Below are positions 33,673 through 40,868 of a stretch of DNA of 40,868 nucleotides, in pieces (within the stretch, counting starts at the first letter, position 1; every line of letters starts with the position of its first letter). The notes below the pieces were generated by a model. That model had not been told where the DNA came from, did no database searches, and worked only from the letters and a program-made list of their open reading frames with translations. Source of the DNA: Rhizosphaericola sp047606825 (lineage in GTDB: Bacteria; Bacteroidota; Bacteroidia; Chitinophagales; Chitinophagaceae); the NCBI GenBank assembly GCA_047606825.1, contig JASGDY010000042.1, positions 1 to 40,868 of the forward strand. The letters run 5' to 3'. A program made the position numbers and the translations under genes.

Positions 33673-33776
33673 TACCTTGTAGTTGCCTTTATATTTATAC
33701 TTTTTGACAAACTTGTCGAACTCGTCGTAGTTCAAAAAGTCCGTTACCTGGGAAAAACATACTTGCCTGTATTCAT
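33673..33776 (-). pseudogene. IS4-type transposase fragment (DUF4372 N-terminus)
   Basis: From the ATG at 33776 the minus strand reads MNTGKYVF, and after a one-base slip in a T-run (33752-33757) SQVTDFLNYDEFDKFVKKYK. Together these match the start of DUF4372-containing IS4-type transposases. The frame runs into the 235-bp duplication at 33672 and loses all similarity, so only about 35 residues remain. Bases 33777-33947 are probably the outer end of the same lost element; I see no gene there. Confidence 0.7.
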
Positions 33777-33947
33777 CTGGCAAATATGTCAATCTGGCAG
33801 CAACAAAAAAGCATATTTGGCTGAAATCGTTGAAACTCCAATTTTACCTGAAACCCTTTACCGACAATACTTTCAAAGAACTAACTTATTTTATCAACGT
33901 TTGGACGTTAGTGAACTCAAACAGCTTCTTGGTTTCAGCCTTCCCGT

Positions 33948-34490
33948 CTACTTCCTGATCACGACCTCCGTCCCGACAGGCAGCAAACGATAAAGTTCTT
34001 CGATATCCTCATTTTTCAGGGCGATGCAGCCGTCGGTCCAACTTTGGTATTGGTCAATGGTATAATCTTCATGCGGCCAGGTACCGTGGATGCCGATCCC
34101 CGAACCAATCTTGGCGGCCGCAGGAATCAGACCTTCCTCTTTTCTTTCGTTGAATTTTTGCATGTCAGGCGGCGTCGGGTAGTCCAGCATAAAAAAACAG
34201 TTCCATTTTTTGCTGCGGGTCTTGGAAACAATATGGTAAGTACCTTCCGGCGTCTTGCGGTCGCCTTCCATCATCTTGTCGCCCAAGTCTTTGCTGCCAA
34301 ACACACAGGGATACGTCGCATACCAACCTTTCTGGTCAAAAAGGTACAGCTCGTAACTGTCCTTGTCGATCACGACAAGAAAACCACGCATAATATCCCG
34401 GGAATGAAAAGATGCATTCAGTAAAACGACCAAGAACAATACAAATCCTACGCTAAAACGTCTCAACACGGAAAATTTAAAATAGGTCAA
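33948..34490 (-). CDS. L,D-transpeptidase, YkuD family
   Basis: A 180-residue membrane-anchored or secreted enzyme with an N-terminal hydrophobic helix (about 11-27). The YkuD catalytic signature is His135-Gly136 (GIHGTWP) and TDGC with Cys155 as nucleophile. Such enzymes form 3-3 crosslinks in peptidoglycan or attach proteins to it. It lies 18 bases downstream of the dipeptide epimerase on the same strand, a pairing that fits wall remodelling and recycling. Both genes sit between the two inverted 235-bp copies. Confidence 0.9.
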   Translation of the reverse strand: MTYFKFSVLRRFSVGFVLFLVVLLNASFHSRDIMRGFLVVIDKDSYELYLFDQKGWYATYPCVFGSKDLGDKMMEGDRKTPEGTYHIVSKTRSKKWNCFFMLDYPTPPDMQKFNERKEEGLIPAAAKIGSGIGIHGTWPHEDYTIDQYQSWTDGCIALKNEDIEELYRLLPVGTEVVIRK

Positions 34491-34508
34491 CCAATATATT
34501 TTTGTCTA

Positions 34509-35534
34509 TCAATGCAACGACAGCTTCCTCCACACACCCAGCCCCGGACGTCCCGACAACGCTACTTTTCCTTGTTCGATGTACAGTCCGTCCATCTCGT
34601 CCTCCGTCAACAGCACAGGCCCGTCCATGTCTACATAATCCAACTGTGGCAGAAACTGGGCAATCGCTGCCGAACCTATGTTGGTCTCGTTCATGCTGCC
34701 CATCATCACTTTCATGCCGAGCGACCTCGCTTCCGCTATCATCCTCCGTGCGGGCGTCATGCCACTGCATTTGGTCAGTTTGATGTTGATGCCATGGAAA
34801 TGTTGGTAGCACCTGGCAACGTCTTTTTCCGACACGCAGCTTTCGTCTGCCACCAACGGTACTTCGGACTCTTTGAACAAAACTTTCATCCCGTCCCAGT
34901 TGTCTTTTGCCAAAGGTTGTTCGATGAGTTCGACGCCAAGTTTTTTCAATTGCGGTATCTTGTCCAGTGCCTCCTCCAGCGTCCACCCTGCATTGGCATC
35001 GATGCGTATGGGACTGTCCGTATGGTCGCGCAACGCCTCGACGATGTCTACGTCGTTGGGTGCGCCAAGTTTCACTTTGTAGATAGGCCACGGATGCGCT
35101 TGCAGCTTCCTTACCATGCCGGGAATATCGTCCAGTCCTATCGTATAATCCGTCATCGGCGTATTTTCCCAGGAGGTTTCCCAAAGTTTGTAGACAGGCT
35201 GGCGTTCCATCTTTCCAAACAAGTCCCACCCGGCAATGTCCAAAGCACATACCAAAAATGGATTTTCGGGAAAAAGGTGGTGCAGGAAGTGCCAGAAACG
35301 CTCGGGATCGGTCAAGGCAAACTTTTCAATCACTTCTTTTTTGGCTTCCAGATCTGCAACCATATTGGCAACGGTAACATCATAATAGGTAATCGCCGGG
35401 GCTTCTCCCCAGCCCAGATAGTTGCCAAGCTGCAAACCTACCACCAATGCTGGCTGCGCATTCTTGGTGCGTCCACCGGAGATGGTAAACGGATACTGGA
35501 ACGGCGTATTGATCTCTTTGTACAGAACTTTCAT
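34509..35534 (-). CDS. L-Ala-D/L-Glu epimerase (enolase superfamily)
   Basis: A 341-residue muconate-lactonising subgroup enolase-fold enzyme. The dipeptide epimerases convert L-Ala-D-Glu from recycled peptidoglycan to L-Ala-L-Glu. Catalytic Lys155 is in YKVKLG. Metal ligands are Asp179 (RIDANAGW), Glu205 (ELIEQP) and Asp230 (VADESC), and the second lysine is in NIKLTKCSG (Lys252 or Lys255). The DMDGP motif near residue 302-306 binds the dipeptide amino group. Specificity for other dipeptides is possible. The neighbour is a YkuD transpeptidase, probably in the same operon. Confidence 0.9.
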   Translation of the reverse strand: MKVLYKEINTPFQYPFTISGGRTKNAQPALVVGLQLGNYLGWGEAPAITYYDVTVANMVADLEAKKEVIEKFALTDPERFWHFLHHLFPENPFLVCALDIAGWDLFGKMERQPVYKLWETSWENTPMTDYTIGLDDIPGMVRKLQAHPWPIYKVKLGAPNDVDIVEALRDHTDSPIRIDANAGWTLEEALDKIPQLKKLGVELIEQPLAKDNWDGMKVLFKESEVPLVADESCVSEKDVARCYQHFHGINIKLTKCSGMTPARRMIAEARSLGMKVMMGSMNETNIGSAAIAQFLPQLDYVDMDGPVLLTEDEMDGLYIEQGKVALSGRPGLGVWRKLSLH

Positions 35535-35642
35535 CTATGAAAATATAAAGGCTAAAAGTAGCGAATATCCTTACACGCCAAAACGAGATGCATTTACCTT
35601 CGGTGAGAATAGTTCAAATTTTCGTCCATTACATGGATAAAG

Positions 35643-35701
35643 TGGTCGGTGAGAACACCGACCACTAATGGTTCTACTGGCGTGGTGTCTCCACCCGCCA
35701 G
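35643..35701. repeat. TGGTCGGTG palindrome, intergenic copy
   Basis: TGGTCGGTG-AGAA-CACCGACCA (35643-35664) is followed by a second hairpin with TGGCG and CGCCA (to 35701). The first stem is identical to the one inside tilS at 21284-21305; only the loop differs. Confidence 0.7.
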
Positions 35702-35836
35702 CGAAAAAAACGTCTTTGTATTCCTGTTTTTTTGTATTCCGTATTTTTCCCTCGACAAATAACTTTGTTAAGTATAAAAGCATATTTATCTTAGATTAAT
35801 TTTCAGCGACGACATTATAAATGGAGCTATATGTAT

Positions 35837-35928
35837 CGTTCCTATGGAACGCTCTATCGCTTCATCCATTACAACGGAATAAATTCCGTTGCTACAAGAT
35901 AAAATCGAACCGCCGCAGCGGCGGTTCG
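35837..35928. repeat. Cluster of three short palindromes
   Basis: CGTTCCTATGGAACG (35837-35851), CAACGGAATAAATTCCGTTG (35872-35891) and a palindrome of CGAACCGCCGC arms (35906-35928). Each is perfectly self-complementary or nearly so. The 813-base gap 35535-36347 holds little else than such palindromes. Confidence 0.7.
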
Positions 35929-36021
35929 GCACATATTGTCTCACTAAAGGTTGCTGTACAATATTGGAGAAGAACATTATTCTAAAATAAATCTGAAAAC
36001 ATACTTAACTGCGCTGTTAGG

Positions 36022-36118
36022 ACCTCACCCCCGACCCCTCTCCTAAAAGAGAGGGGTGTAGCGAAACCTAACACTTCGTGTCTCCCCTCTCACTTGGGAG
36101 AGGGGTCGGGGGTGAGGT
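36022..36118. repeat. CCTCACCCCCGA palindrome, full-length copy
   Basis: Perfect 22-bp arms (36022-36043 and 36097-36118). The interior contains CCCTCTC/GAGAGGG sub-hairpins and ACACTTCGTGT. The closest copy is at 33550, with a matched arm difference. Confidence 0.88.
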
Positions 36119-36125
36119 CCTAACA

Positions 36126-36156
36126 GCACAGTCTCCCGCCGCGTCGGGGGCTGTGC
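36126..36156. repeat. GCACAGTC palindrome
   Basis: GCACAG (36126-36131) pairs with CTGTGC (36151-36156), with CCCGCCGCGTCGGGGG inside. Family of the 33504 hairpin, but with different stem bases. Confidence 0.6.
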
Positions 36157-36236
36157 GGGAAGGAATACACGTTTTTATGTCTTGGAAGCATATAAAACCC
36201 TACAGAAAAACTTAACTCAAACAGGCTCTGAAATAC

Positions 36237-36280
36237 AAAATAACCAAAGCCGTAGCGGTTGCCACGGCTTTGGTTATTTT
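36237..36280 (-). terminator. Strong bidirectional terminator
   Basis: A perfect 17-bp stem (36237-36253 with 36264-36280; AAAATAACCAAAGCCGT) around a 10-base loop, flanked by A- and T-runs. It most likely ends the TlpA-like gene transcript, 67 bases past its stop, and also shields it from the left. Confidence 0.78.
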
Positions 36281-36347
36281 ACGAGGTCTATATTGTATAT
36301 GATATTGGTAACAACACCCACACAACAATGGTAAAAATAGTTATGGC

Positions 36348-37781
36348 TCACAACAAAAAGTCCACACGGTCAGTGACACTGGAAAGCACCTTGTCATCGC
36401 TGCCAGGATAACCTGTTTCCATAAACTGGACAATGCCGTCTTTGATAAAGAATTTAACGGGAATACCTGTAATACCAAACGGCGTATATGCCGTAGCTAC
36501 TTCAAAGTTTTTTCCGTCCGCTTTATTGTCGTAGAGCACGTTGAACGTATATTGCTTGCCTTGTATAAATTTGGTAACAGCTTCTTGCGTTTCCTTGGGT
36601 TCGGTATGTTCCCAAGTATCGATAAACAGGAACACAACATTGGGATTGTCCTTGTATTTGTTGACAGCGAGCTGCATGCCCGGAAACGACATTTTGCAGG
36701 GGCCGCACCATGTCGCCCAGAAGTCCAATATGACCACTTTTCCTTTGTAGTCGCTCAGGGAAACGGTCTTGCCTTCAAGATTTTTCAGGGAAAAATTAGG
36801 TGCAGGCTTGTTGATGGCTTCTTTTGCCAGTTCTGCTTTGGCTGCCGCAGTTTGTTTGGCTTTCAACGAAGCGATATAAGTGTCGGCAGACTGCGAAGGG
36901 TTGACTTTTTTGTATGCCAATGCAATCTGGTCGAGCATCTTCTGGTCGCCGTGGTTCTGGGAATACTTGGATGAGCCGCTGTCCACGGCAGTCTGGTATT
37001 GCTCGTTGTCGTTGAGGTAAGTGATATAACGCGTGTTTATATCCACTTCGTTAGGCTGGAGGCGCACAGCATCTTCCTGGTACTGCAAAGCCTCTTTCTT
37101 TCTTCCGAGTTGGGCAAGGATATAGGCATACGTATCCTCATACATACCATAAGCCTGTTTCAATCCTGCTACCGTTCCAGCACGTTTCGCTTCTGGTATT
37201 TTGGCGGAGTCCGCGATGTTTTCTTTTGTTTTATCCAAGGAAAGCTTGGACATCTTCTCGGCGGTCGGCAGGTGCTGTCCATTTTCGGCAAAGTTCCAAG
37301 CGACCTGGTTCAACGTACCGGAGCCAAGCGAGGGAATCATGTCTGTCACCGTCACGGAATCCTGTTCAAGGAACTTGGGAAACGCCGCCCCGAGAATGGC
37401 GGGATAATACATCCCAGCCATCGTCTTGGGATTGTCGTAGGTCTGGTTGGGGTAATCAACTTTCAATTGCTTGTACTCCTGCATGGTCAGGTTGCCGGAC
37501 TGAGCCTTGCCGTACATATCGACCACGGTCTTGTTGAACTCCACGTTTCCTTTGGGATAGAGCGCGATAATCTGCTGGTTCAGGGAATCGTAGGCTGACT
37601 TTCTCTTAACAACGTTGGCATATTGGACGGACAGTTTTGCCAAGCTGTCTTCGGGGGCTTTGGCGGCGAGTCCGGCGTTGAACTTTTGCAAAATTGCATC
37701 AGGGTTCGCCTGTTGTGCTTGGGATGCCGATGCCGCAAGGAGCGCCGCTGCTACGAAGAGGCTGGCATTTTTCTTCTTCAT
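36348..37781 (-). CDS. TlpA-like thioredoxin-fold protein, exported
   Basis: A 477-residue exported protein. The signal peptide is residues 1-22 (SQAQQ). A helical, TPR-like region (about 30-320; LGRKKEALQYQEDAVRLQPN) precedes a TlpA/AhpC-type thioredoxin domain (about 325-470). The redox pair is Cys359/Cys362 in FWATWCGPCKMS, and the cis-proline loop is GITGIPVKFF. It probably reduces or isomerises disulfides in the periplasm. The long helical N-terminal half is common in Bacteroidota TlpA-like proteins. The gene is divergent from the kinase gene. Confidence 0.88.
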   Translation of the reverse strand: MKKKNASLFVAAALLAASASQAQQANPDAILQKFNAGLAAKAPEDSLAKLSVQYANVVKRKSAYDSLNQQIIALYPKGNVEFNKTVVDMYGKAQSGNLTMQEYKQLKVDYPNQTYDNPKTMAGMYYPAILGAAFPKFLEQDSVTVTDMIPSLGSGTLNQVAWNFAENGQHLPTAEKMSKLSLDKTKENIADSAKIPEAKRAGTVAGLKQAYGMYEDTYAYILAQLGRKKEALQYQEDAVRLQPNEVDINTRYITYLNDNEQYQTAVDSGSSKYSQNHGDQKMLDQIALAYKKVNPSQSADTYIASLKAKQTAAAKAELAKEAINKPAPNFSLKNLEGKTVSLSDYKGKVVILDFWATWCGPCKMSFPGMQLAVNKYKDNPNVVFLFIDTWEHTEPKETQEAVTKFIQGKQYTFNVLYDNKADGKNFEVATAYTPFGITGIPVKFFIKDGIVQFMETGYPGSDDKVLSSVTDRVDFLL

Positions 37782-38013
37782 GATTTATGTTTTTGGATAC
37801 TATAAAATTAGTTGTTTTTTTTTAATATGAGAAGAAAAATTAGAAATTTAGCATTATCCGCTTCCGTAGAGAGGTACAATCTTGCTTGTCTACCTAATTA
37901 TCCACCAGCCATCAATTCATTTTCACATCAAATTAACCTGCTTTCCCTATAAAAACTCCTCGTTGACCGAAAAAATATACCCTCTCAATAAGTTTATGTT
38001 TTATTTTGGGGCA

Positions 38014-39081
38014 ATGGACAAAGGTAAATTCATATCGGCGCAGCTTGTATTTAACATTATCACCTGGATACTGCTATTGCTCCTACCCTTTCTTTTCTTT
38101 CCCTACAACCGGGATTTCCCGCCCTTCCATAGCGAACGGTTTGTGGTGTGGTACACGTTTTCCATCATCTACCTGCTGGGATTTTACTATGTGAACGGCT
38201 ATGTGTTTATCGACAAGCTACTGGCAAAGAAGAAAATCATCCTTTATATAATATTGTCTCTCGCGTGTTTTTTTCTATTCCTGTATATATTCAACTACAT
38301 ATCGCGGACGGCGGAGGAGACGCACAGATTCGTGCGGGAACATAGGCGTGAAATACGATTCAACAGCTTTCCAAAAATTTTTTATTTTTTCTCCTCCGGG
38401 CCGATTACCCTGTTCCTTATATCCTGGATTGGCAGCAGCACGGCCAATATCGTCTCGCGCTGGTTCACGGCAGAAAAAGTAAAAGAGGAAATGACCAAAC
38501 AGCAACTGGAGACCGAGCTGAGTTTCCTGAAATCCCAGGTCAATCCCCATTTTCTTTTCAACACGCTCAACAGTATCTACACCCTGGCAGTCACCAATAG
38601 CAGCAATACCTCGGATTCTGTACTGAAGCTGTCGCGTATCATGCGCTATACATTGGAGGAAGCACGTAACAACTCAGTGAACCTCAACGCGGAAGTCGAC
38701 TTTATACAGAGCTATATCGACTTACAGACCATGCGCCTCAACGACAATGTACAGGTAGATTTTGAAGTGGTCGGCGAAACGGACCTCGTCCAGGTACCGC
38801 CGTTGATATTCATCGCATTTGTGGAAAATGCCTTCAAATACGGTATCAGCGCGCACCATCCGTCCACGATTAGGTTTCGTATCAATGTAAAAGACACCAA
38901 ACTGATTTTTTATTGTGAAAACGACACGTTTCCCAACAGCCCCAAACTGGACGGCACCGGCACGGGCATCGGCAACGTACAACGCAGACTGGAACTCCTC
39001 TATGGCAAGCAATACAGCCTTATGATAGACAACGACACTATTGCTAACAAATATAGGGTGCAGTTGTTGTTTCCGGTATAA
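38014..39081 (+). CDS. LytS/YehU-type sensor histidine kinase
   Basis: A 355-residue kinase with four membrane helices (about 6-27, 39-61, 71-95, 125-145), a short coiled linker, and the His_kinase domain. The phosphate acceptor is His179 in QVNPHFLFNTLNSIY, and the ATP site includes FVENAFKYGI and GTGIGNVQRRL. I chose ATG 38014 (MDKGKFISAQL); 37996 and far upstream 37882 are alternatives. The LytTR-type regulator follows 131 bases downstream, so the two form a pair. The stimulus is unknown, and no sensor domain outside the membrane is seen. Confidence 0.9.
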   Translation: MDKGKFISAQLVFNIITWILLLLLPFLFFPYNRDFPPFHSERFVVWYTFSIIYLLGFYYVNGYVFIDKLLAKKKIILYIILSLACFFLFLYIFNYISRTAEETHRFVREHRREIRFNSFPKIFYFFSSGPITLFLISWIGSSTANIVSRWFTAEKVKEEMTKQQLETELSFLKSQVNPHFLFNTLNSIYTLAVTNSSNTSDSVLKLSRIMRYTLEEARNNSVNLNAEVDFIQSYIDLQTMRLNDNVQVDFEVVGETDLVQVPPLIFIAFVENAFKYGISAHHPSTIRFRINVKDTKLIFYCENDTFPNSPKLDGTGTGIGNVQRRLELLYGKQYSLMIDNDTIANKYRVQLLFPV

Positions 39082-39131
39082 TGTTTCGCTATTAGCCGTG
39101 GGTGGTTCGCTTTTCCATTTATAGTTCTTTT

Positions 39132-39139
39132 TATCTTTG
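39132..39139 (+). promoter_or_regulatory. Candidate -7 box (TATCTTTG) before the LytTR regulator
   Basis: An exact TAnnTTTG match 74 bases before the regulator ATG. The predicted leader contains a degenerate CCAATAGCC repeat. The -33 box is not clear, so the regulator may also be read from the kinase promoter. Confidence 0.35.
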
Positions 39140-39212
39140 TAAACCTAAAAAAATAATCGCTACAAACCAATAGCCAATGGCTAGCGGGCAATAGCTACCA
39201 GCTTTTCTTCTT

Positions 39213-39908
39213 ATGAAATGTGTAATCATAGACGACGAACCCCTGGCATTGGAACTGATGCAGGCGTATGTAAAACAGAACACCGACCTGGAACTCTGCG
39301 GCAAGTTTACCGACGCACTGCTTGGCAAGGAATACCTACACAACCATGCGGTAGACCTGCTGTTTCTGGACATCCAGATGCCGGACATCACGGGGCTGCA
39401 ACTGTTTGAAAGCCTTCCTGAAAAGCCGTTGGCGATATTCACGACGGCGTACAGCAATTTTGCAGTACAGGGTTTTGACCTCGACGCGGTGGACTATCTC
39501 GTCAAGCCATTCAGCATGGACAGGTTCAACCGCGCAGTGGCAAAGGCAAAGGAGCTGTACGACATCCGCCACAACGCTCTGCCCGAAAACGAATTTATGT
39601 ACGTCAAATACGACTACCAATGGAACAAAATCTATTTTGACAACATCACGTATATCGAGGCTCTGGACGACTATATCAAAATCTTCAACAAGGAAAACCG
39701 TTCCATACTCGTACACCTGAGCATGAAGGCCGTAATGGAAAAACTACCGGAGGAGAGGTTTGTACGCGTACACCGTTCCTTTATCGTCGCCATCGACCAA
39801 GTACAAAGCTGGAACAAAAACGTCCTCTTCGTGCTTGGCCGCGAAATCCCCATAAGCGTCACCTACCAGAAACAGGTGCAGGAGATTTTGGAGAAGAAGT
39901 TGAAGTGA
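39213..39908 (+). CDS. LytTR-family response regulator
   Basis: A 231-residue regulator. The receiver domain (1 to about 118) has Asp7/Asp8, phospho-acceptor Asp53 (FLDIQMPD), Thr at TTAYS and Lys in LVKPF. The LytTR DNA-binding domain (about 130-228) contains YIEALDDYIKI and VRVHRSFIVAI. Such proteins bind imperfect direct repeats upstream of target genes. It follows the LytS-type kinase on the same strand. Confidence 0.94.
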   Translation: MKCVIIDDEPLALELMQAYVKQNTDLELCGKFTDALLGKEYLHNHAVDLLFLDIQMPDITGLQLFESLPEKPLAIFTTAYSNFAVQGFDLDAVDYLVKPFSMDRFNRAVAKAKELYDIRHNALPENEFMYVKYDYQWNKIYFDNITYIEALDDYIKIFNKENRSILVHLSMKAVMEKLPEERFVRVHRSFIVAIDQVQSWNKNVLFVLGREIPISVTYQKQVQEILEKKLK

Positions 39909-40148
39909 CAATCGTCGTCCGTCGTCAGCATGTAACAGTTTCAAATTATACCGATGCAACAGGAGCTTTTTACTTTTGGCTTAAATGTTGACTACCGTCC
40001 ACCGACAACGGACTACCCACAACTCCATTTGGCGGTTTCGGGGACTGCGTTGCTCGTCCTCAATTTTTATAAAAACAACCTGAAAAAGTTTAAACCCTCC
40101 CAATGTCTTATATTTACAAATAAATTGGTCGAAACAAAACGCATTACC

Positions 40149-40397
40149 ATGGCAACCACACTGGATAAGCAAATAACAGCATACCTGCCTTTGCTCGGCG
40201 AAGAGGAAAAGCGTTCATTGATTGGAGTGATTCAATCGTTTATACATTTGAAAATGCCGGAAACGCCGTCCATCCATACAGAACAATACAACCGAGAGTT
40301 GGCAGAAGCCGAGGCAGAATACGAAAGCGGTGATTATATCACGCATGAACAAATGAAAAACAACATAAAGCAATGGAACAGGCGCACTATGAAATAG
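40149..40397 (+). CDS. Antitoxin of a ParE/RelE-type system
   Basis: An 82-residue acidic protein with helices (SLIGVIQSFIHLK; YNRELAEAEAEYESGDYITH) and a basic C-terminus. The start is ATG 40149 (MATTLDKQI); the frame is open further upstream without a plausible start context. Its last 25 bases overlap the toxin gene, as is usual for antitoxin-toxin operons. The family is not one I can name precisely; the role follows from the neighbour. Confidence 0.75.
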   Translation: MATTLDKQITAYLPLLGEEEKRSLIGVIQSFIHLKMPETPSIHTEQYNRELAEAEAEYESGDYITHEQMKNNIKQWNRRTMK

Positions 40398-40678
40398 TGT
40401 GGACCAAACGTGCGCAACTGCAAATGAGGCAAGCGTATGATTATATCGCTATGGATTCGATACAGAACGCAGAAAAAGTATTGAATGACATTATTGATGC
40501 GATGGGAAAAGCTATTGAAAACCCCAAAATATACGCATCTGACGAATATAAATCTGGGAATGATGGCAGTTATCGCGCTTTTGAGAAACATCGTTACAGA
40601 ATCTCTTACCGTTTTGACAAAACGACTATTCGCGTTTTAAGAGTGCTCCATACCAAAAGAGAAACAAAACTCTATTAA
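40373..40678 (+). CDS. ParE/RelE-family toxin
   Basis: A 101-residue toxin of the RelE/ParE superfamily, with VWTKRAQLQMRQAYDYI at the N-terminus and a YRISYRFDKTTIRVLRVLHTKRE sheet toward the end. RelE types cut mRNA at ribosomes, whereas ParE types target gyrase; the sequence alone does not decide. It overlaps the antitoxin by 25 bases. This is a self-contained module between the regulator pair and a palindromic repeat. Confidence 0.85.
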   Translation: MEQAHYEIVWTKRAQLQMRQAYDYIAMDSIQNAEKVLNDIIDAMGKAIENPKIYASDEYKSGNDGSYRAFEKHRYRISYRFDKTTIRVLRVLHTKRETKLY

Positions 40679-40760
40679 GTTATTTTGTGCTTCCTCGTCC
40701 CCATTTTCTATAAATAATACGATTTTGATTTATATTTTAGACCAAAAATCCATTTGTGCT

Positions 40761-40864
40761 GTTCGGGATTTGCAATCGCGAACGCTTATCCGTGCATTTG
40801 CAATGCACTGCTATTTGCGGATTGCAAATCCGCCGATACGGCTTCAGGATTACAAATCCTGAAG
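40761..40864. repeat. Modular TTTGCAA palindromes, reversed order
   Basis: GTTCGGGATTTGCAATCGCG plus AAC (40761-40783), GTGCATTTGCAATGCAC (40792-40808), GCGGATTGCAAATCCGC (40817-40833) and CTTCAGGATTACAAATCCTG plus AAG (40842-40864). The two middle modules are in the opposite order to the copies at 12571 and 15488, so this copy is inverted. The last module has matched changes in both arms. Confidence 0.85.
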
Positions 40865-40868
40865 AGCG

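Larger units (their letters stand above)
35996..36228 (-). repeat. 235-bp inverted duplication, right copy
   Basis: Inverted relative to 33438-33672. The inner flank (35996-36026) and outer flank (36167-36228) match closely, but the central palindrome points the same way on the plus strand as in the left copy. The core must therefore have flipped or inserted independently. Confidence 0.85.

Noticed and set aside
34477..35250. 257-residue minus-strand frame overlapping the epimerase
   Set aside because: It is a frame-shifted reading of the epimerase gene with an Arg/His/Gly-rich nonsense translation.
36237..36280. Perfect 17-bp palindrome as another repeat-family member
   Set aside because: It has A/T-runs on both sides, lies just after a gene end and no second copy is seen, so a terminator is the simpler reading.
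37882..38013. N-terminal extension of the histidine kinase
   Set aside because: The added 44 residues lack family support and membrane topology is complete from 38014.

Overview
The window looks like chromosome of a Bacteroidota member, most likely a Chitinophagaceae-type soil or plant-associated organism. The basis is the gene content (GH97 and GH127 glycosidases, short-chain-type threonine dehydrogenase, LytS/LytTR two-component pair, short Bacteroidota-type arginine decarboxylase) and TAnnTTTG -7 promoter boxes in front of several genes. No rRNA, prophage, CRISPR array or conjugative module is visible. Genus assignment is inference.

Layout. 1-6.7 kb: two secreted glycosidases (GH127, retaining-type GH97) separated by back-to-back IS200/IS605 and IS256 elements. 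7-9.4 kb: threonine catabolism (kbl, tdh). 9.5-10 kb: a 497-bp element with terminal inverted repeats and no intact gene. 10.1-16.5 kb: galactose block, galK, galT, a GH2 beta-galactosidase-type enzyme and a GH16 endo-glycanase. 16.5-20.8 kb: tRNA-Lys, an M16 protease pair (one catalytic, one not), a small membrane protein, an EamA transporter. 21-28.2 kb: tilS, glnS, an NlpE-like lipoprotein, arginine decarboxylase, a BamA-like outer-membrane barrel. 28.2-29.1 kb: a gene-poor scar with an IS5-family remnant. 29.2-33.4 kb: Tat-type glycosylasparaginase, pyrR, clpS, aat, a membrane protein, an FKBP isomerase. 33.4-36.3 kb: L,D-transpeptidase plus Ala-Glu epimerase, enclosed by a 235-bp inverted duplication. 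36.3-39.9 kb: TlpA-like thioredoxin, LytS-type kinase and LytTR regulator. 40.1-40.7 kb: ParE/RelE-type toxin with overlapping antitoxin.

How genes work together. The four secreted glycosidases with galK and galT are consistent with use of galactose- and arabinose-bearing plant glycans, although no SusC/SusD pair is in the window. kbl and tdh convert threonine to glycine and acetyl-CoA. clpS and aat form an N-degron pair. The transpeptidase and epimerase fit peptidoglycan remodelling and recycling.

The most unusual property is the density and diversity of intergenic palindromes. At least seven families are visible. Copies of two of them differ by matched changes in both arms. One family consists of separate palindromes built around one shared TTTGCAA core. 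Another family lies in frame inside tilS. Together with the TIR element at 9.5 kb and the inverted 235-bp copies, these are the best candidates for something not well described.
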